Assembly (NCBI RefSeq): GCF_032337115.1 | Contig: NZ_JAVXZY010000017.1 | Span: 1-21,927, forward strand | Source of the DNA: Roseateles_C aquae | Lineage (GTDB): Bacteria > Pseudomonadota > Gammaproteobacteria > Burkholderiales > Burkholderiaceae_C | Reading direction: 5' to 3' | DNA: 21,927 nucleotides | In this document: piece after piece, positions 14,317 through 21,893 of the stretch | Position numbering within the stretch: the first letter of the stretch is position 1 | Layout of the letters: each line of letters starts with the position of its first letter | Made by a program: the position numbers and the translations under genes | The notes under the pieces: generated by a model | The model's database searches: none | What the model was told of the DNA's origin: nothing | Seen by the model: only the letters and a program-made list of their open reading frames with translations

Positions 14317-14901
14317 TCAGTGCGACTCGTCCTGCAGCCGGCTTTCGATGCGCCGGTCCGGCACCAGCCAGATCAGCGCCACCACCATGTACAGCGCGAT
14401 CGCCAGCCAGACATGGACAAAGGCCAGCGGCAGCGCGCACACATAGATCGCCAGCGAGGCCTTGCCCTTGCGGTCGCGGCCCAGGGCCTGGGCCAGCAGC
14501 GAGTCGCGGCCGTGGGTCTTGAGCAGGCTCAGCGTCAGCAGCGTGTAGGCGATCGCGCACATCAGCAGCACGCCGCCATACAGCGCCACCGGCAGCGGCT
14601 GCCAGTGGTTCTCGCCCATCCAGCCGGTGACGAAGGGAATCAGCGACAGCCAGAACAGCAGGTGCAGATTGGCCCACAGCGTGGCGCCGGACACCTGCTT
14701 GACCGTGTGCAGCAGGTGGTGATGGTTGTTCCAGTAGATGCCGACATAGATGAAGCTCAGCACATAGCTGAGCAGCACCGGCGTCAGCGGTAAGAGCGCG
14801 GCCAGATCGGCGCCGTGCGGCACCTTCAATTCCAGCACCATGATGGTGATGATGATGGCGATCACGCCATCGCTGAATGCTTCGAGTCGGCCCTTGCCCA
14901 T
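14317..14901 (-). CDS. TMEM175-family (DUF1211) potassium channel
   Basis: The 194-residue membrane protein begins MGKGRLEAFSDGVIAIIITI, containing the R..aFSDGv.Ai..T.mvLel motif that forms the TM1 pore of TMEM175 channels. Further segments include LLSYVLSFIYVGIYWNNHHH (the conserved 'Sf..v...W..Hh.l' of TM3), NLHLLFWLSLIPFVTGWMGE and two C-terminal helices, six TM segments in all. Bacterial TMEM175 proteins are tetrameric K+ channels. The start at 14901 is preferred over 14946 because AAGGA lies eight bases upstream and the FSDG motif falls at the usual distance from the N-terminus. It faces away from the MocR-type gene's 3' end, 46 bp further on. No partner is evident. Confidence 0.92.
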   Translation of the reverse strand: MGKGRLEAFSDGVIAIIITIMVLELKVPHGADLAALLPLTPVLLSYVLSFIYVGIYWNNHHHLLHTVKQVSGATLWANLHLLFWLSLIPFVTGWMGENHWQPLPVALYGGVLLMCAIAYTLLTLSLLKTHGRDSLLAQALGRDRKGKASLAIYVCALPLAFVHVWLAIALYMVVALIWLVPDRRIESRLQDESH

Positions 14902-14947
14902 GGCACTGTGTCCTTGTTGAAGTTGCTGTTGTGAGTTGGAACGCACT

Positions 14948-16417
14948 CTACGTGCGCAAGCGCGGGCGGCGGCCCGGGCTTGTACCGATCGGGGCCAGCG
15001 CTGCGACCGCCTGGCGGATTTCCTCGGGCGTCAGCGCCGCATAGCCGAGCAGCCAGCCGTCCTGCGCTGGCGTGCCGGCATAGAGCGCGCTGAGGCTGGG
15101 CGTGGCGATGCCGCGGGCGGCGGCGGCGCGGCTGTAGGCGGCTTCCTGGCCTTGGGGCAGCAGGGCGGCCAGCTGCAGGCCGCCGGCGCTGGGCTGCGCG
15201 CTCAGCCAGCCCAGGCTGCTCAGGGCCTCTTGCAGCACCGCGCGGCGCTCGCGGTAGAGCTGGCGCATCAGGCGCAGATGGGCGGCGAAATGGCCCTGGC
15301 TGATGAAGTCGGCCGCCACCGCCTGCGGCAGCTGGGCGCTGTGGCCGTCCTGCACGCTGCGCGCCACGGTGAAGGGCTGCACCAGCGCCTCGGGCAGCAC
15401 CAGATAGGCCAGGCGCAGCGAAGGAAACAAGACCTTGGAGAAGGTGCCCACATAAAGCACCCGCCCGGCCTCGTCCAAGCCCTGCAGCGCCGGCATCGGC
15501 CGGCCCTCGTAGTGGAACTCGCTGTCGTAGTCGTCCTCGATGATGAAGCAGCGTGAGTCCTGGCGGGCCAATCCCAGCAGGGCCAGCCGGCGTGGCAGGC
15601 TCAAGGCCATGCCGCAGGGGTATTGATGCGAGGGCGTCAGGTAGATCAGCCGGGGTGCTGCGGCGCCGGCCGGCGGGCACAGCCCCTCGGCATCGAGCGG
15701 CACCGGCACGATGGCCGCGCCGGCCGCGGCGAAGGCGGTGCGCGCACCGCGGTAGCCGGGCTCTTCCATCCACAGCGCGTCGCCGGCATCGAGCAGCAGC
15801 GTGGCGCACAGCTGCAGGGCCTGCTGCGAGCTGGTCAGCACCAGCACCTGCTCGGCGCGGCAGCGCAGGCCGCGCGATTGGCACAGATAGCCGGCAATGG
15901 CCTCGCGCAGCGCCGGGTGGCCCTGCGGGTCGCCATAGCCCAGCAGCGCGGCATCGCTGCGCAAGCGGCGGTTCAGCAATTGGCGCCACAGCGCCAGCGG
16001 GAAGGCGCGCAGATCGGGGCTGCCGGCGGCAAAGGCGCGCGGCTGCAAGGGGTCTTCACAGCCGCCGGTGGCGGTGATCAGCTGGCCGCGCCGGGACAAG
16101 GGGGCGATCCGGGGCGCGGCCGGCGACGGGCGCTTGCGCTGGCCGCCCGCCCCCGATGCAATGGCCACAAAGCTGCCGCGGCCGACCGCGCGGTTCACAT
16201 ACCCTTCGGCCTCCAGCTGCCCATAGGCCGCCTCGACGGTGACGCGCGACAGGCCCAGATCGGCTGCCAGCACGCGACTGGCCGGCAGCCGTTCGCCGAG
16301 CTCCAGCTCACCGGCCCGCATCGCCTGACGCAGGCTGGCGCAAAGCTGCTCGCGCCGGCCCAGGCCACGGCCGGCCTCACGTTCGAAGAGCTGCAGCCAC
16401 AGGCGCGGTTTGCTCAT
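14948..16417 (-). CDS. MocR/PdxR-type regulator (GntR HTH fused to aminotransferase)
   Basis: The 489-residue protein joins a GntR winged helix (about 1-85: REQLCASLRQAMRAGELELG, then LPASRVLAADLGLSRVTVEA) to a PLP aminotransferase class I domain (about 120-480). Landmarks are YGDPQGHPALREAIAGYL, TPSHQYPCG (261-269), IIEDDYDSEF (293-300) and the PLP lysine in VGTFSKVLFP (Lys328). MocR proteins use PLP or a PLP-amino-acid adduct as effector and often control vitamin B6, GABA or taurine genes. The start ATG 16417 places the HTH correctly; there is no need for the longer upstream frame, which crosses into the divergent promoter. It is divergent from the rhodanese-GNAT pair with an inverted repeat between, so those are the likely targets. 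That pair is not an obvious B6 pathway, so the effector is open. Confidence 0.93.
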   Translation of the reverse strand: MSKPRLWLQLFEREAGRGLGRREQLCASLRQAMRAGELELGERLPASRVLAADLGLSRVTVEAAYGQLEAEGYVNRAVGRGSFVAIASGAGGQRKRPSPAAPRIAPLSRRGQLITATGGCEDPLQPRAFAAGSPDLRAFPLALWRQLLNRRLRSDAALLGYGDPQGHPALREAIAGYLCQSRGLRCRAEQVLVLTSSQQALQLCATLLLDAGDALWMEEPGYRGARTAFAAAGAAIVPVPLDAEGLCPPAGAAAPRLIYLTPSHQYPCGMALSLPRRLALLGLARQDSRCFIIEDDYDSEFHYEGRPMPALQGLDEAGRVLYVGTFSKVLFPSLRLAYLVLPEALVQPFTVARSVQDGHSAQLPQAVAADFISQGHFAAHLRLMRQLYRERRAVLQEALSSLGWLSAQPSAGGLQLAALLPQGQEAAYSRAAAARGIATPSLSALYAGTPAQDGWLLGYAALTPEEIRQAVAALAPIGTSPGRRPRLRT

Positions 16418-16424
16418 TGGTCTT

Positions 16425-16450
16425 ATTGATACGCACGAATTGGCATCAAT
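16425..16450. promoter_or_regulatory. Candidate MocR operator
   Basis: ATTGAT (16425-16430) and ATCAAT (16445-16450) form a spaced inverted repeat with a 14-bp centre, inside the 88-bp gap between the MocR-type start (16417) and the rhodanese start (16506). A nearby ATTGGTC at 16416-16422 resembles the ATTGAT arm and could be part of a direct-repeat site, as many MocR proteins use. The function is inferred from position only. Confidence 0.45.
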
Positions 16451-16505
16451 GGTAAGGCCGCAAGGGCTGACACTGCCTGCATCGTTCAGCCCAGAAGGAA
16501 TCGCC

Positions 16506-16973
16506 ATGAGTCACCCCCCCGCCCACCGCAGCTCGTCCGTCTTGTCCTTTCCCGCGCCCAGCCCGGCCGAGAGCGCCGATTACATGCGTGCCAAGCTCGG
16601 CTTTCACACCGATGCCTGGGACGTCGCCGAAGACCTGCTGGCCGGCTGCGACGACATCGTCGTGCTCGATACCCGTGCCGAGGCCGCCTATCTCGAAGCC
16701 CATGTGCCGGGCGCCTTGAGCCTGAAGCGGCTGCTGCAGCAGGACCCCAGCCTGGTGGGCCTGGACCGCAGCAAGGTCTACGTGACCTACTGCGATGGCA
16801 TCGGCTGCAATGGGTCGACCAAGGGTGCTTATGCGCTGGCCTCGCGCGGCTTCCAGGTCAAGGAAATGCTCGGCGGCCTGGATTTCTGGAAGCGCGACGG
16901 CTTCCCCTTGGCCCAGGGCAGCGCGCCTGGCCGCCTGCAGGGTGAATCGCTGATCGCCTGCAGCTGTGCCTGA
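16506..16973 (+). CDS. Single-domain rhodanese-like protein
   Basis: The 155-residue cytoplasmic protein has a single rhodanese domain (about 25-140). It includes DIVVLDTRAEAAYLEAHVPG, typical of the CH2A region with the Asp/Arg start of the fold, and the active-site loop VTYCDGIGCNGSTKGAYAL, with the persulfide-forming cysteine at residue 96. Rhodaneses move sulfane sulfur between thiols or to cyanide. The extra cysteines (101, and 152 and 154 in the terminal ACSCA) are unusual and may assist redox or metal binding. AGAAGGA lies six bases before the ATG, a good RBS. The stop overlaps the GNAT gene by 8 bp, so the two are coupled. It is divergent from the MocR regulator. Confidence 0.92.
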   Translation: MSHPPAHRSSSVLSFPAPSPAESADYMRAKLGFHTDAWDVAEDLLAGCDDIVVLDTRAEAAYLEAHVPGALSLKRLLQQDPSLVGLDRSKVYVTYCDGIGCNGSTKGAYALASRGFQVKEMLGGLDFWKRDGFPLAQGSAPGRLQGESLIACSCA

Positions 16974-17427
16974 GCACGCCGGCATTCGCATTCAGCGCGC
17001 CGGCCCGGCCGATGCGGCCCGGCTGCTGCCGCTGTGCATGGCCCACGCCCAGTACGAGCGCTACGCGCTGTGCTTTGACGCGCAGTGGAGCGCCCGCACC
17101 GCCGAGGCCTTGCGCAGCGGCCGCCTGCGTGCCTGGCTGCTGCTGGCCGGTGAGGCCGCGCTCGGCTATGCCAGCGCGACGCTGGACCATGCCACGCTGA
17201 ATGCTGCCCCGTTTCTGCACATGGACTGCCTCTACCTGCAGGAAAGCGCACGCGGCCAGGGGCACGGCGCGCGGCTGCTGCAGGCGGTGTGCGCCGAAGC
17301 GCTGGCCTGCGGCTGCACCCAGCTGCAATGGCAAACACCGGCTTGGAACGAATCCGCGCAGCGTTTCTACCGGCGCGAGGGAGCGCTGATGCAACTGAAG
17401 CAGCGCTTCGCTTTGGCGCTGGTCTGA
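16966..17427 (+). CDS. GNAT-family N-acetyltransferase
   Basis: The 153-residue protein has the GNAT fold. IRIQRAGPADAARLLPLCMA is the opening strand-helix, YASATLDHATLNAAPFLHMD leads to motif A, and LYLQESARGQGHGARLLQAV carries the R-G-Q-G-H-G-A acetyl-CoA pyrophosphate loop. CTQLQWQTPAWNESAQRFYR is the motif B region with the usual 'N..A..fY...G'. The substrate is unknown; the small-molecule type (amine or aminoglycoside-like) is more likely than a ribosomal protein. The GTG start at 16966 lies inside the rhodanese gene's last codons, and translational coupling substitutes for a clear RBS. Its end is 22 bp from the convergent M48 gene. Cotranscription with the rhodanese suggests a shared sulfur- or amine-related stress role under MocR control; this is inference. 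Confidence 0.9.
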   Translation: MPEHAGIRIQRAGPADAARLLPLCMAHAQYERYALCFDAQWSARTAEALRSGRLRAWLLLAGEAALGYASATLDHATLNAAPFLHMDCLYLQESARGQGHGARLLQAVCAEALACGCTQLQWQTPAWNESAQRFYRREGALMQLKQRFALALV

Positions 17428-17449
17428 GCTCGATCCTGAGCCGTGGCGC

Positions 17450-19348
17450 TCAGCGCAGCCGCGCGTCGGCCAGTTTCAGCAAGCGCTTGCGCATTGGCTT
17501 GTACTGCTTCTCGAGCACGCAGACGATGATGGGCGCCGGCCAGTCCGGTGCCACCAGGCGTTCGACGATGGCTTGCTGCTTGCCGCGCAGGCGCTGCCAC
17601 AGCGTCAATTCGACGGCCAGCAGATAGCAGGGCAGGGCCGGGTCGGCGGCCAGCACGCGACGCAGGAAGAAGGCCGCGGCCACGCCCTGGCCTTGCTGGG
17701 CCAGTACCTGGCGGGCAAAGCCCTGCAGCTCGGGGGTATCGCCGGCGGCGCGCAGCTCTTCGGTGGCGCTCAGCGTGTTCAGCTGCGCGCGGCGCAGCGC
17801 TTCCCATTGCAGCCGTTCCTGCGCCCGGCGGGCATAGCCGGCGGCACGGGCGTCCTGGCGGGCCTGCAGGCGCGCATGCACTTGCTCGCAGATCAGGATG
17901 GTGGCCTCCGGATCGAGTTGCATGACGCGGTCCAGCAGGCCGAGTGCTGTTTCCAGATCCTCAGCTGCACCGCTGCCCAGCATCGCCAAGGCCAGTTCGT
18001 ACAGGCCGACCTCGTCGTCGGGATAGCGGGCCGTGAAATCGCTGAAGGCCTGGCGGGCATCGAAGTCGGGCTGCAGCTCGCGCTGCAGGCGCAGGCGCTT
18101 GAGCAGCTCGGCCTGGCTGGGTTCGGCGATGGCCAGCAGCGTCTCCAGTTCCTGCTGCTGTTCTTGCAGATGCAGATGGCGCGCCTTCCAGGGCTCGGCC
18201 ACCTGGGCCTGCCAGCTGCAGCCGAATTCGCTGCGCAGCGCGTCCAGCCCCTGGCCCAGCCAGGCCTGCGCAGCCGTCTGCGCCAGCTCCAGCGTCGGCA
18301 GCGTGGCGGTGTCGGTCTGGCCCAGGGCGCGCAGGCGCTCGGCCAGGGCCGGGTGGGTGTCGTGCAGCTGCGGCTGGCGGGACAGGGCCTCGTTCAGCCA
18401 GGCAGAGGCAGCGTTGCTGTCTGGCGCCTGCCTGCTGTGCTCGGCCCAGCGCAGGGCCAGGTCTTGCGGCGGCGTGGCCTGCCAGCGGATCTGCGCCAGC
18501 TGTTCGCCCATGAAGGCCTCGTGGCGCGGAATCGCCAGGTTGACGCGCTTGAGCGCGTCGGCCGCCACCGCGGCGCCGACCAGATCGGCACTGGCCCGAT
18601 CAGCCTGGTATTCATTGGCACGCGCCAGCACAAAGCTGTAGGCGTTGAAGTAGGGCGCGTACCAGTCCACCAGCGCCTGCAGCCGGCGACCGGCCCAGCC
18701 CTGCCACTGGCGCGACAGCTGCTGTATCGTGCCCCAGCTCAGGCGCAGCCGGTAGATGAAGGCGCCAAAGCGGCCATGCGAGCCGGCCAAATGGCCGTAC
18801 TCGTGCGCCACCACGGCCACCGCTTCCACCGGGCTCAGGCTTTCCAGCAGCGGCAGGCCGAGGATCAGGTAGTTGCGTGGCCAGCCGATCAGGCCGAACA
18901 GCGGGCGTTGCACGACGGCGGCGTTCAGCTCGTCGGTCAGCAACACATGATGAAAGCGCGGGCCCTTCAGTTGCTGGCGCAGCTGCTCGATGGCGCGGAA
19001 CAGCTCTGGCGCCTCGTCGCGCTGCAGTTCGCGGCCGGCCGGCGCCTGCAGGCGCACGAACAAGGCCTTGAACGAGGCGCTCAGCAGCATCCACAGCGGC
19101 ACCGCAGCCAGTATCAACAACTTGCCCAGCTTGAGCAGGAGCAGCAGCGCCTTGCCGCCGCTGAACACCAGCAAGGCCGCGATGCCCAGCAGCAAGAGCA
19201 AACCCAGCCCGGCAAAGCCGACCAGCAGGGCCAGCAGCGCAAAGCCCAGCAGCGCCAGCAACGCCACCCGGAGCTGGTATTCGCCGGGCTTGTCCTGGCT
19301 GAGCTGTTCCAGCCGCCGCACCATGCCCTCGAAACGGGCGTCATCCAT
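17450..19348 (-). CDS. M48 family metallopeptidase, membrane-anchored with C-terminal helical repeats
   Basis: The 632-residue protein has two to three hydrophobic segments at about 25-90 (VALLALLGFALLALLVGFAG, LGLLLLLGIAALLVF, and LLILAAVPLWMLLSA). The M48 (HtpX/Ste24-type) catalytic domain has VAHEYGH (zinc ligands His182 and His186, catalytic Glu183). The third ligand is Glu246 in ANEYQADRASAD. After about residue 300 comes a 330-residue helical region with TPR-like periodicity (ARQAFSDFTARYPDDEVGLY, ALGLLDRVMQLDPEATILIC, AAAFFLRRVLAADPALPCYL), twice the length of the family norm. It probably handles membrane or periplasmic protein quality control. The start at 19348 was chosen for its AGGAG eight bases upstream; ATG 19354 and GTG 19357 are in-frame alternatives. 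It is divergent from the gene at 19562. Confidence 0.92.
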   Translation of the reverse strand: MDDARFEGMVRRLEQLSQDKPGEYQLRVALLALLGFALLALLVGFAGLGLLLLLGIAALLVFSGGKALLLLLKLGKLLILAAVPLWMLLSASFKALFVRLQAPAGRELQRDEAPELFRAIEQLRQQLKGPRFHHVLLTDELNAAVVQRPLFGLIGWPRNYLILGLPLLESLSPVEAVAVVAHEYGHLAGSHGRFGAFIYRLRLSWGTIQQLSRQWQGWAGRRLQALVDWYAPYFNAYSFVLARANEYQADRASADLVGAAVAADALKRVNLAIPRHEAFMGEQLAQIRWQATPPQDLALRWAEHSRQAPDSNAASAWLNEALSRQPQLHDTHPALAERLRALGQTDTATLPTLELAQTAAQAWLGQGLDALRSEFGCSWQAQVAEPWKARHLHLQEQQQELETLLAIAEPSQAELLKRLRLQRELQPDFDARQAFSDFTARYPDDEVGLYELALAMLGSGAAEDLETALGLLDRVMQLDPEATILICEQVHARLQARQDARAAGYARRAQERLQWEALRRAQLNTLSATEELRAAGDTPELQGFARQVLAQQGQGVAAAFFLRRVLAADPALPCYLLAVELTLWQRLRGKQQAIVERLVAPDWPAPIIVCVLEKQYKPMRKRLLKLADARLR

Positions 19349-19418
19349 GGCCATCACTCCTCCCTCTGTGGCTGTCTACTGTTCTTTTTGGTGGCTTTTC
19401 GCCTCTGTTTACTGTGTA

Positions 19419-19446
19419 CCGTGCCCTGCGCGATGCCTTGGCACGG
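19419..19446. promoter_or_regulatory. Inverted repeat in the M48 upstream region
   Basis: CCGTGCC (19419-19425) and GGCACGG (19440-19446) are perfect 7-bp arms with a 14-nt centre. They lie in the 213-bp divergent gap (19349-19561) between the M48 gene and the binding-protein-like gene. It could be an operator or a hairpin in the M48 leader. No clear sigma-70 pair is seen for M48. Confidence 0.35.
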
Positions 19447-19561
19447 CGCCATATTGTCGGCGTCGGTGTGGCGCCTGCATCTCCGCGCTGACCCTGAGTG
19501 CAGCGCTCGCTGCCGCTCGGCGGCGCTGCGGCGGGTGACAGGCTGTTGAGCAGGCCGCACA

Positions 19562-20458
19562 ATGGTCGCCACGATCATGCAGTTTCAGATTCAACGACGT
19601 TGCTTGCTGTTGGGCTTGTTGCCTGTTGGTGCCGATGGTGCATGGGCGGGCTCGGAGCGTGTCATCGTCTACCCCGTCTTTGGCGGTAGCGACGATCCCT
19701 TTGGACGCTTCTGTGTCGACGCCTTGCGCCTGGCCGTCGAACGCTGTGGCGAGGCCTACAGCTGGAAACCGATGGCCCACCCGATTGGCCAGAGTCGCGC
19801 GATCCGCGAGCTGGCGGAAGGGCTGGCCGGTTTCAACCTGATGCGTGCGATGACCAGCGCAGAGCGCGAGCGGCAGCTGCTGCCCGTGCGGCTACCCTTG
19901 GACCGCGGGCTGATGGGCTGGCGCCTGCTGCTGGTGCGCCGCGCCGATCAGCAACGCTTTGCCAAGCTGCGCAGCTTTGACGATTTGCGTGAACTCACGG
20001 CTGGCCAGATCTATGACTGGCCCGACACGACCATCCTGCGCGCCAATGGACTGCAGGTTGGCACGGCCAGCCAGTACTACAACATGTTCACGATGCTGCA
20101 GCGTGGGCGTATCGACTACTTTCCGCGCTCGGTGTTGGAGATCGAAGACGAGCTGGCCCAGTTTGGCTCCAGCCATGAACTGGCCATTGCACCGGGACTG
20201 ATGCTGCGCTACCCAACGGCGATGTATTTCTTCGTCAGCCCGCGCGAACCCAAGCTTGCAGACGATTTGCGCCGTGGCCTGGAACGCGCTCTTGCGGACG
20301 GCAGTCTGCGTGCGCTGTTCCTGGCGCAGATGCGGCCGCTGCTCAGGCGACTCGGCCTGGGCGAACGGACCGTGCTGAGCTTGAAGAATCCACTGCTGCC
20401 AGAGGCCACACCGCTCGGTCGCGCGGAACTCTGGGAGGAGCCCGGCCGCCAGGGCTGA
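19562..20458 (+). CDS. Periplasmic solute-binding-protein-like exported protein
   Basis: The 298-residue product has a short twin-arginine-containing n-region and hydrophobic core (IQRRCLLLGLLPVGADGAWA) as export signal. The two-lobe layout is of the extracellular solute-binding family 3 type: first lobe VIVYPVFGGSDDPFGRFCVD and LRLAVERCGEAYSWKPM; hinge/second lobe LRSFDDLRELTAGQIYDWPD, LQRGRIDYFPRSVLEIEDEL; return strand LRYPTAMYFFVSPREPKLAD. The 'GR.DyfprsvlEi..E' motif is frequent in stand-alone exported proteins of this type in Burkholderiales. No permease or ATPase adjoins it, so it may be a sensor or an orphan binding protein. The ATG at 19562 or the ATG at 19577 could be used; no Shine-Dalgarno sequence is visible, and a CACAAT box overlaps the first ATG. 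Confidence 0.72.
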   Translation: MVATIMQFQIQRRCLLLGLLPVGADGAWAGSERVIVYPVFGGSDDPFGRFCVDALRLAVERCGEAYSWKPMAHPIGQSRAIRELAEGLAGFNLMRAMTSAERERQLLPVRLPLDRGLMGWRLLLVRRADQQRFAKLRSFDDLRELTAGQIYDWPDTTILRANGLQVGTASQYYNMFTMLQRGRIDYFPRSVLEIEDELAQFGSSHELAIAPGLMLRYPTAMYFFVSPREPKLADDLRRGLERALADGSLRALFLAQMRPLLRRLGLGERTVLSLKNPLLPEATPLGRAELWEEPGRQG

Positions 20459-20572
20459 GTGCGCGCATCGCGCTGGCAGGTGCCACCACCCGGCGTGGAC
20501 TTTTGCCGCTGATCGGCCGCCGCTGGCGCTCGACCAGACTCAGCAACGCCGGCCTGACTACACTTTGCCGCC

Positions 20573-21583
20573 GTGAGAACCCTATCGCCCGTTGTTCTGT
20601 TGCTCGCAGCGCTGCTGCAGGGCCTGCCTCTTGTTGCCGCCTGGGCGCAAGCGGCCGCGCCTGCTGGCAGCTCGGCGCCCCTGTTGACGCTCGATCAACT
20701 GCCCCGGCCCAGTGGCCCAGCGCCAGAACGGGGCCTGGTCGTGCCCTCGCAGGTGCTGCGCTGGCGCGAGGAGGCGCGGGCGCTCGAGCATGGCGATGGC
20801 GGACTGGCTCGCGACGCCGCTGCTGCGGCCGCGCTGTACTGTCGGGCGTCGCGTTATGGCGATGCCGAGTCGCAGTACAGCCTGGCCTGGATGCTGACCA
20901 ACGCGCGTGGCATCGCCCGCAATGATGCCGAAGCCGCCCACCTGTTCGCAGCGGCCGCCGAGCAAGGCATCGCACAAGCCCAGCGCATGCTTGACGCGAT
21001 GGGCGGGACGCCGCTGGGCGAGCCTCCACCATGCCTGCGCCCGCCTGAGGCCGAGCGCAGTACGGTGCCTGCGCCGCCGATAGCGAAGTCCCGCAATGCG
21101 ACCTGGCCGCCGCAGCCGGCCCCCAGTCAGGCGCCGGTGGCCATCGTGAACTTCGTGCAGCAGGTGGCGCCGGAATACCAGCTGTCGCCAGCGCTGGTGC
21201 TGGCGGTGATGCAGACCGAGTCGAACTTCGACCCGCTCGCCCGCTCGCCCAAGCAGGCGCAAGGGCTGATGCAGCTGATGCCGGACACCGCGCGCCGCTT
21301 CAAGGCCGTGCTGATCAGCGATCCGACCCAAAACATCCGCGCCGGCATGGCCTATCTGCGCTGGCTGCTGGCCTACTTCGAGGGCGATGTGGCGCTGGCG
21401 CTGGCCGGCTACAACGCCGGTGAAAAGGCGGTGGAACGCTACCGCGGCGTCCCGCCCTACGCTGAGACTCGCGCCTATGTGCGACGCATTCTCGGCAATC
21501 TGGGCTGGCGCACCTACCACCCCTTCGACGCCAGCGCGACGCCGCCATCGGCGGTGCTGCCGCTGCTACGAAAGGGACCTTAG
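20573..21583 (+). CDS. Lytic transglycosylase with Sel1-like repeats
   Basis: The 336-residue protein has a signal peptide (VVLLLAALLQGLPLVAAWAQ, cleavage near residue 27). Two Sel1-like repeats follow (about 78-145: AAAAALYCRASRYGDAESQY and AEAAHLFAAAAEQGIAQAQR), then a Pro-rich linker. The C-terminal SLT domain (about 190-310) has AVMQTESNFDPLARSPKQAQ (catalytic Glu216) and GLMQLMP (231-237), then the AYLRWLLAYFEGDVALALAG and YNAGEKAVERYRGVPPYAET motifs. It cleaves peptidoglycan between MurNAc and GlcNAc with 1,6-anhydro formation. The order Sel1-SLT is found in beta- and gammaproteobacterial cell-wall enzymes linked to secretion machines or envelope remodelling. The GTG start at 20573 has no RBS. 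A TACACT -10 box at 20559-20564 would start the transcript within about 2 nt of the GTG, so it may be leaderless. Confidence 0.93.
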   Translation: MRTLSPVVLLLAALLQGLPLVAAWAQAAAPAGSSAPLLTLDQLPRPSGPAPERGLVVPSQVLRWREEARALEHGDGGLARDAAAAAALYCRASRYGDAESQYSLAWMLTNARGIARNDAEAAHLFAAAAEQGIAQAQRMLDAMGGTPLGEPPPCLRPPEAERSTVPAPPIAKSRNATWPPQPAPSQAPVAIVNFVQQVAPEYQLSPALVLAVMQTESNFDPLARSPKQAQGLMQLMPDTARRFKAVLISDPTQNIRAGMAYLRWLLAYFEGDVALALAGYNAGEKAVERYRGVPPYAETRAYVRRILGNLGWRTYHPFDASATPPSAVLPLLRKGP

Positions 21584-21893
21584 CTTGCTGTGCCGGTGTT
21601 GAATTTCTCGTGAAACGGGCATCCAAGTCAAGCCACGAACAAGCCTTCGATCAGTGAAAAATTAGGCGGCCTAAGCTTCCGCGAGCATCCCCCAAAGGGA
21701 GGGCAAACTTGGGTGTTTTCGATTGACTGTTCGAGGCCAAAATCCGCACCAATCGAAATCTGCATGCACAGCCTAATTTTTGTGGAGTGTGTTTGCACAA
21801 TTAACGTTGAGGCTGTAAAAAATCTCCTCAACATCCCCAATTCACAGATAGAGCGCTAGCGGTTCAACTACGCAGACATCCCAGGAGGTCTGC
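21584..21893. other. 310-bp intergenic region with nested inverted repeats
   Basis: No gene is supported. Outer arms AAAAATTAGGC (21657-21667) and GCCTAATTTTT (21771-21781) are perfect 11-bp complements. Inside lies a second pair, TTTCGATTG (21717-21725) and CAATCGAAA (21750-21758). A separate hairpin, GTTGAGG (21806-21812) with CCTCAAC (21826-21832), lies in the leader of the gene starting at 21894. The region is much more AT-rich than its neighbours. It may be the terminal region of an insertion element or a structured non-autonomous repeat. Confidence 0.55.

Noticed and set aside
17573..19549. 658-codon open frame antisense to the M48 gene
   Set aside because: It is rich in Gln, Ala and Leu from high-GC shadowing; the M48 motifs lie on the other strand.
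21657..21781. Integron attC site
   Set aside because: The arms read TTAGGC...GCCTAA, the reverse of the attC layout (RYYYAAC...GTTRRRY), and no cassette or integrase is present.
21628..21840. 70-codon minus-strand ORF across the nested repeats
   Set aside because: It has no RBS or domain, and it spans the inverted repeats; a coding role is not supported.
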